NCBI RefSeq assembly: GCF_019468465.1
Contig: NZ_CP080519.1
Location: forward strand, 8,115,001-8,179,000
DNA from: Amycolatopsis sp. DSM 110486
GTDB taxonomy: Bacteria; Actinomycetota; Actinomycetes; Mycobacteriales; Pseudonocardiaceae
Reading direction: 5' to 3'
DNA: 64,000 nucleotides
This document shows positions 52,317-61,449 of the stretch, piece by piece. The translations under genes were made by a program, and so were the position numbers. The notes under the pieces are model-generated. The model saw only the letters and a list, made by a program, of their open reading frames with translations. It was not told where the DNA came from and searched no databases. Each line of letters starts with the position of its first letter. Position 1 is the stretch's first letter.

Positions 52317-53569
52317 GTCCGGAAAGGACAGTCGAAGAACTCCCACAGGCCGAGACGACGGCCGCAACGTCAGAGCCGGCACCGCTCGATCAGGCCGCGC
52401 CGACGCTGGGGGAACTCATCCGCGCCAGGGTGAAGCAGATCCGCAAGGGTGACGTGGGAAGCCTGTCGGTCTACCTCGGCCTCGTCCTGATCTGGATCGT
52501 CTTCCAGCTCGTCAACAACCGGTTCCTCTCCGACGACAACGTTCACAACCTCGCGCGCCAGATCTCCTACGGTGGCGTGATTTCACTGGGCGTGGTCATG
52601 GTTCTGCTGATCGGCGAGGTCGACCTGTCCATCGGCTCGGTCTGCGGTCTCGGCGCGGCCATCCTCGCCGTCCTCGTCCAGAACAACGGCTGGAACCCCA
52701 TCCTGGGGATCGTGGCGACCGTCGCGGCCGGGGGAGTGCTCGGCTCCCTCCAAGGATTCATCCGAACACGGCTCAACGTCCCGTCGTTCATCGTGACACT
52801 CGGCGGTCTGCTGCTCTTCCTCGGTCTGCAACTGCGGTTCCTCGGTAAGACCGGCACGATCCTGTTCCCCTTCGGCGGCACCATCTCTCAGCTGGAGGGC
52901 CGCAGCCTCGCACCAGTGGCCGGCTACGCGCTCGCCACGGTCGCGGTGGTGTGCTTCCTGGCGCTGGGGCTGATCAGCAGGCGACGGCACGTGCGCGCCG
53001 GGGTGAGCGCACCGCCGCCGGGCTTGCTGGTGATCCAGGTGGTTGGTCTCGCCGTCGCGCTGTTCGTCGTGGTGTGGGAGCTCAACCGAGCGGTCGGTGT
53101 CCCGTTGGCGCTGATCATCTTCCTGGTGCTCGCGGTCTTCTTCTGGGTTTTGATCACCCAGACCCGATACGGCCAGCGCGTGCGCGCCGTCGGCGGGAAC
53201 GCTGAAGCGGCACGTCGCGCCGGCATCAACGTCGACCGGATCCGCGTCTCCGTCTTCGCCATCTCCGGCGCCATGGCCGCGGCGGGAGGCGTGCTGTCTG
53301 CCTCCTACGTCGGAGCCGCCTCTCAGGACCTCGGGGGAAGCACGTTGTTGCTGTACTCGATCGCCGCGGCGGTCATCGGCGGCACCAGCCTGTTCGGCGG
53401 CCGGGGCAGCGCCTGGTCCGCGGTCATCGGCTGGCTGGTGATCGGTTCGATCTACAACGGCATGTACCTGCTCAACCTCGTGTCCGATCTGCAGTACATG
53501 GTGATCGGCGCCGTTCTGGTCGCGGCAGTGATCGTCGACTCGATTTCCCGCCGGCGCGCGACCACCTGA
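52313..53569 (+). CDS. Sugar ABC transporter permease (XylH type)
   Basis: A 418-residue polytopic permease. The N-terminal 45 residues are cytoplasmic; about ten to twelve helices follow (LGLVLIWIVFQLVNNRFLSD, ISLGVVMVLLIGEVDLSIGS, with the hallmark GEVDLSIGSVCGLGA). The signature for ATPase contact is GQRVRAVGGNAEAARRAGIN, followed by VFAISGAMAAAGGVL and GGTSLFGGRGSAWSAVIGW. The length exceeds RbsC (about 320) and matches XylH. It overlaps the ATPase gene by 4 nt and precedes the enolase-superfamily gene by 44 nt, so it is in the same operon. Confidence 0.92.
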   Translation: MSPERTVEELPQAETTAATSEPAPLDQAAPTLGELIRARVKQIRKGDVGSLSVYLGLVLIWIVFQLVNNRFLSDDNVHNLARQISYGGVISLGVVMVLLIGEVDLSIGSVCGLGAAILAVLVQNNGWNPILGIVATVAAGGVLGSLQGFIRTRLNVPSFIVTLGGLLLFLGLQLRFLGKTGTILFPFGGTISQLEGRSLAPVAGYALATVAVVCFLALGLISRRRHVRAGVSAPPPGLLVIQVVGLAVALFVVVWELNRAVGVPLALIIFLVLAVFFWVLITQTRYGQRVRAVGGNAEAARRAGINVDRIRVSVFAISGAMAAAGGVLSASYVGAASQDLGGSTLLLYSIAAAVIGGTSLFGGRGSAWSAVIGWLVIGSIYNGMYLLNLVSDLQYMVIGAVLVAAVIVDSISRRRATT

Positions 53570-53613
53570 TCGCGGAACCGGCGAACTCCAGCAGCAAGTC
53601 CAGGGAGGACCAC

Positions 53614-54750
53614 GTGAAGATCACCGACATCACCGGCACCGCAGTCCGGGCCGACTACCGGCCTGAGTACATGAAGGACAAGCGGTACTACGTCAAGGAC
53701 GAGACCCAGGTCAACGTCATCGTGCAGATCCATACGGACGAAGGCGTCGTGGGCATCGGCGAAGCGGCCCACTGCCCCGGGCTCTACGGTGAGACTGCGC
53801 CGTCGACGCTGGGTGGCATCAACCTGCTCAAGCCGGGGCTTGTCGGCCTCGATCCGTTGCAGCTGACCAAAGCGAACACGCTCATGGACCGCTACTCGCC
53901 GGCGGGCAATGTCGCGGCGAAGGCCGGCATCGACATCGCGCTGCACGACCTGGCCGGCAAGATCCTCGGCATTCCGATGTACCAGCTCCTCGGCGGCCGA
54001 ATGCACGACGGCGTGCCCACCCACATCACGCCGGCGACCTACGAGGACACCGCCAGCGACATGGGCCGGCTGATGTCGCAGGGCTACCGGTTCTTCAAGC
54101 AGAAGATGAGCGGCGACACCGAATACGACCTCGACATCGTCCGGTCCTTGCTGCCGGTGATCGGGGATCTCGCGACGCTGAGCCTGGACGCGAACCAGGC
54201 CTGGTCGGTGAACCAGACGCTCCTCATCGCCGAAGTCCTGGAGAGGGAGGTGCCGCTACGCCAGAAGGTCATCCTCGAGCAGCCGGTGCTGGCCAACGAC
54301 TTCAGCGGCCTGGCCAAGATCCGGCGCTCGACCCGGTTCCCCGTGATGGCCGACGACGGCATCCGCACCGTGGCCGACCTCAACCGCGTCATCGAGTCCG
54401 AAGCCGCCGACATCGTCAGCCTGAAGATCAGCCGGGTCGGCGGCGTTCAGAAGTGCCAGCAGATGATCCGGGTCGCCGAGGCGCACAACGTCGACTACAT
54501 CGTCGACGAGATCAACGAGATGAAGGTGGCGAACACGGCCGTCGCCCACCTCGCGGTGGCTTCGCGCAACCCGCTCTACACGGGCGTCGCGTGTCACACG
54601 CTGTTCGAACAGGACATCGTGGCCTCGGGCGGCGTGACGATCGTCGACGGTGTGGCGAACGTGAGCGACCTTCCGGGCCTGGGGATCGGATCGGAGTCGG
54701 CACTCGGTGTCGACGTGGAATCGACCGCGGTGCGCTATGAATACGCCTGA
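53614..54750 (+). CDS. Enolase-superfamily enzyme (muconate-lactonizing/racemase-like)
   Basis: A 378-residue barrel enzyme with the catalytic set of the superfamily: Lys162 and Lys164 (FFKQKMSG, a K-x-K motif), metal ligands Asp192 (LSLDANQAW), Glu222 (VILEQPV) and Asp247 (VMADDGI), and Lys271 in SLKISRVGG. Two Lys on opposite sides of the barrel indicate the muconate-lactonizing subgroup (cycloisomerases, epimerases, some sugar-acid dehydratases), not the His/Asp mandelate-racemase subgroup. The N-terminal capping domain is complete, with the mobile loop near residues 15-35. GTG 53614 follows AGGGAGG. Its operon position suggests action on the imported sugar or sugar acid; the actual reaction is unknown. 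Confidence 0.9.
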   Translation: MKITDITGTAVRADYRPEYMKDKRYYVKDETQVNVIVQIHTDEGVVGIGEAAHCPGLYGETAPSTLGGINLLKPGLVGLDPLQLTKANTLMDRYSPAGNVAAKAGIDIALHDLAGKILGIPMYQLLGGRMHDGVPTHITPATYEDTASDMGRLMSQGYRFFKQKMSGDTEYDLDIVRSLLPVIGDLATLSLDANQAWSVNQTLLIAEVLEREVPLRQKVILEQPVLANDFSGLAKIRRSTRFPVMADDGIRTVADLNRVIESEAADIVSLKISRVGGVQKCQQMIRVAEAHNVDYIVDEINEMKVANTAVAHLAVASRNPLYTGVACHTLFEQDIVASGGVTIVDGVANVSDLPGLGIGSESALGVDVESTAVRYEYA

Positions 54751-55708
54751 CCGAGCCGGCGGGTGGAACCGCAGGCTGACGATCGCGGTGATCGAGAAGA
54801 ACCGCGGACCGTACTGGGACATGGTCAACGCCGGCTGGCGCGACGCCGCCGAACGGTGGGGACTCGACGTGGTCTTCGAGGCCCCCGAGTACGAATCGGT
54901 CGACGACCAGGTGGAGGCGATGCGACGCCACCTCGCGAAAGGTGTGGACGGGTTGGCTTTCGTCGCGACCCGCGAGTCGGCCTTCGACACCGTGGTCGCC
55001 GAGGCGACCGGTGCCGGGGTGCCGGTCGTGACGTTCGACCTCGACGCACCCGGCTGTGGGCGGGCGCTGTACGTCGGCATGCCGACGCCGGTCGAGCTGG
55101 GCCGCCAGGCCGGTCGTTTGCTCGCACAGCGGGTGCCGGCCGGCGCGCGTGTTCTTGCGCAGACCGGCTCTACCAACGCTCATGGTGCGGCGGGGAAACT
55201 GCGCGGGTTCCGCGAGGCGATGGCCGAAGCCGGCATCGAGGTGGTCGGCGGTGACGACGACGGCGAACACATCGACGTCGCTGCCGCGAACGTCCGCAGG
55301 CTGCTGGAGGAGTACCCGGATGTCGCCGGTTGCTACGGCGTCTACGGCTACCACGCCGCCGTCCAGGCGGCGGCCGTCGAAGACGCGGGCCGTGCCGGCG
55401 AGGTCGCGATCGTCGGCAACGACATGCTGCCCGAGACCGCTGCCGCGATCCGGCGCGGATCCGTCTTCGCGAGCATCTGGATCCGTGAGTACTACTTCGG
55501 CTACTACGCGGCCGCCGCGATCGCGCTCGCCGCTCGTCTCGGGACCGCGGATGCACTGACGCTGCTGGGCTTCGCCCCGGCGGGCCTCGAGGGAAACCAG
55601 CGGCGACTTCAGCCGCAGGTGATCACCGTGGACAACCTCGCGGAGTTCGAGCAGTGGGCGCGAGCTCGCGGGGTGTTCGAACGGACGGCCGCCACGGCGA
55701 ATACGTGA
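54737..55708 (+). CDS. Periplasmic-binding-fold protein without signal peptide
   Basis: A 323-residue protein of the sugar-binding (LacI/RbsB) fold: RRLTIAVIEKNRGPYWDMVN at the start, VDDQVEAMRRHLAKGVDGLA, then VPVVTFDLDAPGCGRALYVG and EVAIVGNDMLPETAAAIRRG. It lacks a signal peptide and lipobox, and it has no helix-turn-helix, so it should be cytoplasmic and not a DNA-binding regulator by itself. The ATG overlaps the end of the enolase gene by 14 nt. It could be a ligand-sensing partner of the adjacent ROK protein, a cytoplasmic buffer, or a binding protein whose signal was lost. None of these can be chosen from the sequence alone. Confidence 0.8.
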   Translation: MNTPDRAGGWNRRLTIAVIEKNRGPYWDMVNAGWRDAAERWGLDVVFEAPEYESVDDQVEAMRRHLAKGVDGLAFVATRESAFDTVVAEATGAGVPVVTFDLDAPGCGRALYVGMPTPVELGRQAGRLLAQRVPAGARVLAQTGSTNAHGAAGKLRGFREAMAEAGIEVVGGDDDGEHIDVAAANVRRLLEEYPDVAGCYGVYGYHAAVQAAAVEDAGRAGEVAIVGNDMLPETAAAIRRGSVFASIWIREYYFGYYAAAAIALAARLGTADALTLLGFAPAGLEGNQRRLQPQVITVDNLAEFEQWARARGVFERTAATANT

Positions 55709-55767
55709 CCAATCGATCCGCGTCGCGGATACGCTGGAAGATCGGGGAAGCCAATGGGGGTGGAGAG

Positions 55768-56982
55768 GTGACCAACGGACCGTCCCGGGCATCCGGCCCG
55801 GCACCGAGCCCGTCGCAGAGGGACCACGTCCTCTACGCGCTGAGCCGCTACGGTCCGATGAGCCGAGCCCGGTTGCGCGAGGTCACCGGGCGTTCGCGGA
55901 CGTCGGTGTGGGCGGTCGTGAGCGATCTCGTCGCCGACGGCACCGTGGTCGAGGACGTGCCCGATCCGGACGCCCGTGGTTCGCACAGCGGCAGGCCGCC
56001 CGGACTCCTGCGGCTCGCCAAGACCGCCGATGCGGTGGTCGGCGTCGATTTCGGCCGGACCCACATCCGAGCCGCGCTGGCCGACCTGTCGGGCCGGATC
56101 CTCGCCGAGCAGCAAGTGCTCATGCAGGTCGACGACTTCGCCGCGGAGTCGTTGTCCGCGGCCGCCAAGCTGGTCACCGAGCTGACCGCCGAGGCGGGGA
56201 TCGATCGGGAGGTGGTTCGGCAGGTGGTCGTCGGGCTGCCCGCCCCGGTCAATCGCGCGACGGGGAGCATCACCCTTGGCCGCGTCCTCAACAATTGGGC
56301 GGGCGTGGTCCCGGCGACCGAACTCGAAGAACGCATCGGCATGCCGGTCTGGCTCGAGAACAACGCGAACCTCGGCGCCCTCGCCGAAGCGTGGGAAGGC
56401 GTCGCGAGCGGAATCGACAACGTCCTCTACGTGAAGGTGTCCAGCGGCATCGGCGCAGGGCTCGTTCTGAACGGGAAGCTCTACAAGGGCGCCGCCGGGA
56501 TCGCCGGCGAGATCGGCCACGTCCTGGTCGACGAGGACGGTGCCCTGTGCTGGTGCGGCAGTCGTGGTTGCCTCGACACGCTCGCCTCGGGCCGGCGCAT
56601 CATCGAGCTGCTGCAGCCGACCCGCAGCGAACCCCTGACTCTCGACGGGGTCGTTCAGCTCGTGCGCGACGGGGAACCGCTGGCCTGCCGGATCGTGTCC
56701 GACGCCGGGCGGACACTCGGCCGGGCGATCGCCGACCTGTGCGCGAGCCTCAATCCCGGGGCGGTCGTCCTCGGTGGCCTGGTCAGCGCCGCCGGTGACG
56801 TGCTCGTCAACGCCGTCGGGGAAAGCGTGCGGCGGTACGCGCAGCCGGCGATCACCGATGGCCTGCAGCTGTTGCGCTCGTCTTTGGGGACGCGCGCCGA
56901 GGTCGTCGGGGCGGTCACGTTCGCGCTGGACTCGACCAGGCGGCGGCTTGCCGACGATCGCGGTTTGTCGGGATTCGACTAG
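55768..56982 (+). CDS. ROK-family transcriptional regulator
   Basis: About 404 residues. A winged helix-turn-helix leads (SQRDHVLYALSRYGPMSRAR, then LREVTGRSRTSVWAVVSDLV). A ROK sugar-kinase-like domain follows with VVGVDFGRTHIRAALADLSG, WLENNANLGALAEAWEGVAS and the zinc-binding CWCGSRGCLDTLASGRR, where the usual Glu after GC is Asp. The kinase ATP-site motif is degenerate, as in ROK repressors. It should bind DNA in the absence of a sugar. GTG 55768 follows a G-rich site; GTG 55705, overlapping the upstream stop, would add 21 residues and is the alternative. It ends the rightward operon and likely acts on the inverted repeats at 50.2 kb. Confidence 0.87.
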   Translation: MTNGPSRASGPAPSPSQRDHVLYALSRYGPMSRARLREVTGRSRTSVWAVVSDLVADGTVVEDVPDPDARGSHSGRPPGLLRLAKTADAVVGVDFGRTHIRAALADLSGRILAEQQVLMQVDDFAAESLSAAAKLVTELTAEAGIDREVVRQVVVGLPAPVNRATGSITLGRVLNNWAGVVPATELEERIGMPVWLENNANLGALAEAWEGVASGIDNVLYVKVSSGIGAGLVLNGKLYKGAAGIAGEIGHVLVDEDGALCWCGSRGCLDTLASGRRIIELLQPTRSEPLTLDGVVQLVRDGEPLACRIVSDAGRTLGRAIADLCASLNPGAVVLGGLVSAAGDVLVNAVGESVRRYAQPAITDGLQLLRSSLGTRAEVVGAVTFALDSTRRRLADDRGLSGFD

Positions 56983-57143
56983 ATTGTGCGATGTCTGCCG
57001 GGCGGTCGATCGCCGGTCATGTGCCGGTGGTATTGAAACGTCATAAGTCGCATCTGCTTCGCCGGCACGGCCTTGCGCGCGTGATCTTGGCACTCGTTGA
57101 CGGGGCTCGCGGGCCCATAGTAGCGTCACACCGCCAGGATTGG

Positions 57144-57155
57144 TGAAACCTTTCA
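57144..57155. promoter_or_regulatory. Inverted half-sites before the 31-codon ORF
   Basis: TGAAA and TTTCA flank CC (TGAAACCTTTCA), 15-26 nt upstream of ATG 57170. It resembles the GAAAC-type arms at 57885-57906 before the GH106-like gene, so one regulator may act on both. Confidence 0.45.
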
Positions 57156-57169
57156 ATCCGGAGGTCGCG

Positions 57170-57265
57170 ATGACGCGCCAGGATCCGAGCGGGACGCCTC
57201 AGTCGGCGGGCTCAGGCGGACGGGGACCTCGCGCGTTGTCGTCGCGGAGTGGCAGAGGGCGGTGA
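57170..57265 (+). CDS. Very small ORF (31 codons) with a strong ribosome binding site
   Basis: ATG 57170 is preceded by CCGGAGG at 5-6 nt spacing, one of the best sites in the window. The 31-residue product is Ser/Gly/Arg-rich (MTRQDPSGTPQSAGSGGRGP then RALSSRSGRGR) and has no fold or signal. The stop lies 4 nt before the GTG of the following LuxR-type gene, so translation may be coupled. It may be a leader peptide or a small protein, or simply the annealing site for coupled translation. The family is not recognised. Confidence 0.45.
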   Translation: MTRQDPSGTPQSAGSGGRGPRALSSRSGRGR

Positions 57266-57269
57266 TCCG

Positions 57270-57467
57270 GTGAACGCCACGCTCGAGCGCGAGGAGCTCG
57301 ACTTACTTGCACTCTTCGCAGAAGGGCTGCCGCTGGACAGCATCGCTCGCCGGCTGGAGCTGTCCGACCGGACCGTTCGCCGGCGGATGCGCTCGATCTG
57401 TGATCGCCTCGGTTTCGCCACTCCCATCCAGGCTGTGGTGTGGGCCGCTCGGCGTGGCCTCGTCTGA
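57270..57467 (+). CDS. Stand-alone LuxR-type helix-turn-helix protein
   Basis: A 65-residue protein consisting only of a LuxR/GerE DNA-binding domain: REELDLLALFAEGLPLDSIA, then RRLELSDRTVRRRMRSICDR and LGFATPIQAVVWAARRGL. There is no receiver or sensor part. Such short LuxR proteins bind DNA as dimers. It follows the 31-codon ORF by 4 nt. Because it lies between the ROK gene and the rhamnosidase genes, it may be a second regulator of this locus; this is inference from position. Confidence 0.78.
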   Translation: MNATLEREELDLLALFAEGLPLDSIARRLELSDRTVRRRMRSICDRLGFATPIQAVVWAARRGLV

Positions 57468-57914
57468 ACGTGGTCGACGCTGCGGCTGACCGAATCCGGA
57501 CAAGCTCTTGTCCCCCAAGGGAAACCCTCGTAACGTTCCCGTGAGGTAAAACGATTCATAGACGAACTCAGGCTGTACCCCGCCGGCCTCCGAGGAGCTG
57601 CTGTGCGCCATAGATCCGGCCTCCACAGGTCGCCTCCCCGTCCCACGGGTTGCTGGGACTGGTCGGCGCTGCCTCGTGTGCGGTACGCCGCACCGCGGCC
57701 GGGTTTGTAGGGCGCGGCAGCACCATCGCGACACCCCGATACCGCTTTGCTCAGGCAGGCGGCGGGGTGATGTTTTCGTGCGCCCAGCACGCGGTTTTCG
57801 ACGCGTACTCGTTGGCGTACAAGCGAAACTCGGAACTTTCGCAGGATTGTCGGCGGCGCTCAGTCAGGTCTAGATTCGCATGAATCGTTTCAGCTCGACG
57901 AAACGAGGACAGTG
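57468..57914. other. Promoter interval before the rhamnosidase genes
   Basis: No gene is seen in these 447 nt. A 7-bp inverted repeat lies at 57885-57906, just upstream of the ribosome binding site of the gene at 57915. Other short frames on both strands lack start signals. Confidence 0.5.
57885..57906. promoter_or_regulatory. Inverted repeat next to the GH106-like gene start
   Basis: TCGTTTC (57885-57891) and GAAACGA (57900-57906) are perfect inverted arms separated by 8 nt. The right arm overlaps the GAGGA ribosome binding site, so a bound repressor would block initiation. Confidence 0.6.
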
Positions 57915-60900
57915 ATGTCAACGAGCAGGCGAGGGTTTCTGCGTGGCGCTGCCGTGGTCGCGCTCGGCGCGGCGGGCGCCGCGGCGTTGCCAGGCACCGC
58001 GGCGGAGGCGGCCGGAGAGCTGGAAGCCGCGACCGGACTGCGCGCCGCTGAGGCAGGCGGAGTGGAGCCGGCGCGTCTCGCCGTCCCCCGGCTCGCTTCG
58101 GCACTGGACGGTTCGGACGTGCTCGGCGGGTTCAGAACGCCGCCCGCGGAGGTCCTGCCCCGGGTGTGGTGGCACTGGATGAACCAGAACATCACCCAGG
58201 AGGGCATCAAGGCCGACCTGGAGTGGTTCAAACGCGCCGGGATCGGCGGGATGGTGAACTTCGACGGCGCGGGCCGGGTGCCCGTGGTCGTGCCGAATCC
58301 GTTGCCGTACATGTCCGACGGCTGGAAGTCGGCCTTCCGCTACGCGATGCAGCAGGCTGACCGGCTCGGCCTCGAGGCCGACGTCGCTTGCTCACCGGGG
58401 TGGTCGGAGACCGGCGGACCCTGGGTGACGGCCGAAGACGCGATGAAGAAGTACGTGTGGACCGAGACCTGGGTCTCGGGCGGGCAGGGCCAGGTGAAGC
58501 TGCCACAACCGCCCGCGGTTGCCGGCCAGTTCGGGGATTCCGCGGCGGCCTCGTCCACCCCTACTCCGCTGCCTGCCTTCTACCGGGACGCGCGCGTGTT
58601 CGCCTACCGCGTCCCGAACGGAACCCAGAACCAATCGGCTCTCGTGCCGAAGGTCTTCGCCAGTGGGCTGCAGGCCGACCCGAAAGCGGCCCCGACGTCA
58701 AATGGCGACCAGGGTGTCCCGCTGGACGTCGCCAAGCTGTCGAACGCTTCGGTCGCCGACGCCCAGTACCTCCCCGCGCCGGGCACGGCCGGAACCTGGG
58801 TGCGCTTCGAATACGAGCGCCCGGCCACGGTCACCGGGGTCACGATCGCCGCGGGTGCCGCGTTCAGCGGGTGGAACGACGTCGTGGAATACGGGCCGTC
58901 GGCGCAGGTCTACAGCAGCCGCGATGGCCGGCAGTGGACGCTGCTGGCGCAGGGCGTCTACAGCGGGGTGCAGCGCACGCTGTTCGTTCCGCAGACCACG
59001 GCGAAGTACTTCAAGGTCGTGTTCGGGCAGAGCTCCACCGCGCCGTCGTCGGCTCCGATCGCCCTGTCGAGCTTGATCCTGCGCACCGTCGCGACCGTGC
59101 ACGAGTTCGAGGTGAAGGCCGGGTTCGGACAGACGGCGAACTACTACCACGTCGCCACCCCTTCGCAGGGTGGCGCAGCGGCGGTCCGGCGGTCCGACGT
59201 CGTCGACCTCACCGGTCGGATGGCCCCGGACGGGACGCTGAACTGGCGGTCGCCGGCCGGTACGTGGGTGGTGGTTCGCCTCGGGTACAGCCTCACCGGT
59301 CACCAGAACGGCCCGGCGTCGACCGCGGCCACCGGTCTGGAGGTCGACAAGCTCGACGCCGGCCGCGTCCGCAAGTACCTCAACACCTACCTTGACATGC
59401 TCGCCGACGCGGCCGGCAAGGACCTCTTCGGCCGCCGCGGCCTGACCGGCCTGCTCAACGACAGCTACGAAGCGGGCTACCAGAACTGGACCGAGTCGCT
59501 GCTGGACGAGTTCCGCAAGCGCCGCGGTTACGACCCCGCTCCGCACCTGCCGGTGCTCACCGGAGTGCCCGTCGACAGCGCCGCCGACGCCGACAAGTTC
59601 CTGTGGGACTGGCGGCGGACGCTCAACGAGCTGCTGGCCCAGAACCACTACCAGGTCATCCCGGCCGAGGCGCACAAGCGCGGCATCCAGCGCACCTACG
59701 CCGAGGCGCAGGAGGACAAACGCGGCTGGTTCGGCGACGACATGGAGATGCGGCAGTACGCGGACTTCCCGATGGGCGCGTCGGGGGAGGCGTTCGCGCC
59801 GGGGGACCAGTCGTTCGAGACCTACCGGGTCGACACCCGTGGTGCCGCGTCAGTCGCGCATATCTACGGCCGGCCGCACGCGGCGGTCGAGGCCTTCACC
59901 TTCACCCCGCAGGGCTTCACCCCGAAGGATCTCAAGCCGCTGGCCGACGAAATGCTCGCCCAGGGCGCGACCCGGTTCATGATCCACACCTCCGTGCACC
60001 AGCCGCTCGACCGCGGTCCCGGCGTGACGCTGAACGGCATCGGGTCGTTCTTCACCCGGCTGGAGACCTGGGCCGAGGTGGCGAAGCCGTGGACGACGTA
60101 CCTCTCGCGGTGCAGTTGGCTGCTGTCGCGGGGCACGCACGTCGCCGACGTCGCGTACTTCTACGGACAGGAAGCCCCCGCGACCGGCGTGTGGGGCCGC
60201 AGCTTCCGGCAGACCGACCAGCCGATCGGCTACGACTACGACTTCGTCAACGGCACGGTCATCCTGAACGAGATGTCGGTGCGCGACGGCCGGATCGTCA
60301 CCCGCTCCGGCCAGGCGTACGCGCTGCTGCAGCTCGGCGGCGATGCCCAGCGGATCACGTTGGCGGTGCTGCGTAAGCTCGCCGGGTTCGTGGATGCCGG
60401 CGCGGCGATCGCCGGGCCGAAACCGCTCGGGTCGCCGAGCCTGGCGGACGACGACGCGGAGTTCCAGAAGCTGGCCACGCGTTTGTGGGGCGACGGCGAG
60501 CAGCGTGACCGCGTCGTCGGCGCTGGTCGGGTTTTCAGCGGCGTGACGGCGGCCGAGGCGCTCGCCGAGCTCGGGGTCACGCCCGACTGGACGTACCGGC
60601 TCGACGCCATGGATCCCTTGACCGCCAATGATCCTCTGTGGCTCACGCATCGCCGTACCGACTCGGCGGACATCTACTTCATCGTCAACCGCCGCAACGT
60701 GCGCACCACGATTCCGCTGACGCTGCGGTCCGCGGGCAATGCGGTGGAAACCTGGGATCCGGTGTCGGGCCAGACGGCCGCCGTTACGTTCGACGCCACC
60801 AGCGGCGCCACGCAGCTGACCGTCGACCTCGGACCCGCCGACTCGATCTTCCTTGTCGTCTCGCACGGCAAGCCCGGGTCGAAAACCGTGGCGGTGGCCG

Positions 60901-61397
60901 CGGATCGGCAGATCGGCGCGGTCGCCGGCGCCTGGCAGGTCGACTTCCCCGCCGATCGGGGCGCGCCCGCCAAGGCGAACTTCGCGTTCCTCCGCTCCTT
61001 CACCGAGGAGACCGACCCCGGAATCAGGTACTTCTCGGGCACTGCCACGTATTCGACGACGTTCGACGCGCCGGCGGAGTGGGCCAAGGTCGGTGGTCGC
61101 GTGATCCTCGACCTGGGGGAGGTGCACGACATCGCCCAGGTCACGATCAACGGTGCCGACGCGGGCATCGCCTGGCGGGCCCCGTACCAGCTCGACATCA
61201 CCGGTGCGCTTCGCGGCGGCCGGAACACCCTGCAGGTCAAGGTCACCAACAGCTGGTTCAACCGGCTGGTCGGCGACCAGCAGCCCGGAGCCACGCCGGT
61301 CGCGTACGTGCAGCCGCCGCTGAAGAACATCTCCGCCGGCACCGAACTCAAGCCTGCGGGCCTGCTGGGGCCGGTCCGGATCGTGAACCGTGCGTAG
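57915..61397 (+). CDS. Exported GH106-like alpha-L-rhamnosidase
   Basis: A 1160-residue enzyme with a twin-arginine signal (STSRRGFLRGAAVVALGAAG then an Ala-rich stretch). The mature part opens with RVWWHWMNQNITQEGIKADL and EWFKRAGIGGMVNFDGAGRV, which fit the front of the GH106-type barrel. A discoidin-like insert with FEYERPATVTGVTIAAGAAF and YSSRDGRQWTLLAQGVYSG lies near residues 295-370. The middle continues with NDSYEAGYQNWTESLLDEFR and YAEAQEDKRGWFGDDMEMRQ. The C-terminus has a galactose-binding-like jelly roll (VILDLGEVHDIAQVTINGAD). ATG 57915 follows GAGGA by 5 nt. It should release terminal rhamnose from plant or microbial glycans outside the cell; substrate specificity is inferred. 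A GH78 gene follows 52 nt later. Confidence 0.85.
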   Translation: MSTSRRGFLRGAAVVALGAAGAAALPGTAAEAAGELEAATGLRAAEAGGVEPARLAVPRLASALDGSDVLGGFRTPPAEVLPRVWWHWMNQNITQEGIKADLEWFKRAGIGGMVNFDGAGRVPVVVPNPLPYMSDGWKSAFRYAMQQADRLGLEADVACSPGWSETGGPWVTAEDAMKKYVWTETWVSGGQGQVKLPQPPAVAGQFGDSAAASSTPTPLPAFYRDARVFAYRVPNGTQNQSALVPKVFASGLQADPKAAPTSNGDQGVPLDVAKLSNASVADAQYLPAPGTAGTWVRFEYERPATVTGVTIAAGAAFSGWNDVVEYGPSAQVYSSRDGRQWTLLAQGVYSGVQRTLFVPQTTAKYFKVVFGQSSTAPSSAPIALSSLILRTVATVHEFEVKAGFGQTANYYHVATPSQGGAAAVRRSDVVDLTGRMAPDGTLNWRSPAGTWVVVRLGYSLTGHQNGPASTAATGLEVDKLDAGRVRKYLNTYLDMLADAAGKDLFGRRGLTGLLNDSYEAGYQNWTESLLDEFRKRRGYDPAPHLPVLTGVPVDSAADADKFLWDWRRTLNELLAQNHYQVIPAEAHKRGIQRTYAEAQEDKRGWFGDDMEMRQYADFPMGASGEAFAPGDQSFETYRVDTRGAASVAHIYGRPHAAVEAFTFTPQGFTPKDLKPLADEMLAQGATRFMIHTSVHQPLDRGPGVTLNGIGSFFTRLETWAEVAKPWTTYLSRCSWLLSRGTHVADVAYFYGQEAPATGVWGRSFRQTDQPIGYDYDFVNGTVILNEMSVRDGRIVTRSGQAYALLQLGGDAQRITLAVLRKLAGFVDAGAAIAGPKPLGSPSLADDDAEFQKLATRLWGDGEQRDRVVGAGRVFSGVTAAEALAELGVTPDWTYRLDAMDPLTANDPLWLTHRRTDSADIYFIVNRRNVRTTIPLTLRSAGNAVETWDPVSGQTAAVTFDATSGATQLTVDLGPADSIFLVVSHGKPGSKTVAVAADRQIGAVAGAWQVDFPADRGAPAKANFAFLRSFTEETDPGIRYFSGTATYSTTFDAPAEWAKVGGRVILDLGEVHDIAQVTINGADAGIAWRAPYQLDITGALRGGRNTLQVKVTNSWFNRLVGDQQPGATPVAYVQPPLKNISAGTELKPAGLLGPVRIVNRA

Positions 61398-61449
61398 CGC
61401 CGCAGGACAAGAACCCGCCCGTCCCCACTTCCGGCTGAAAGGACTTCCG

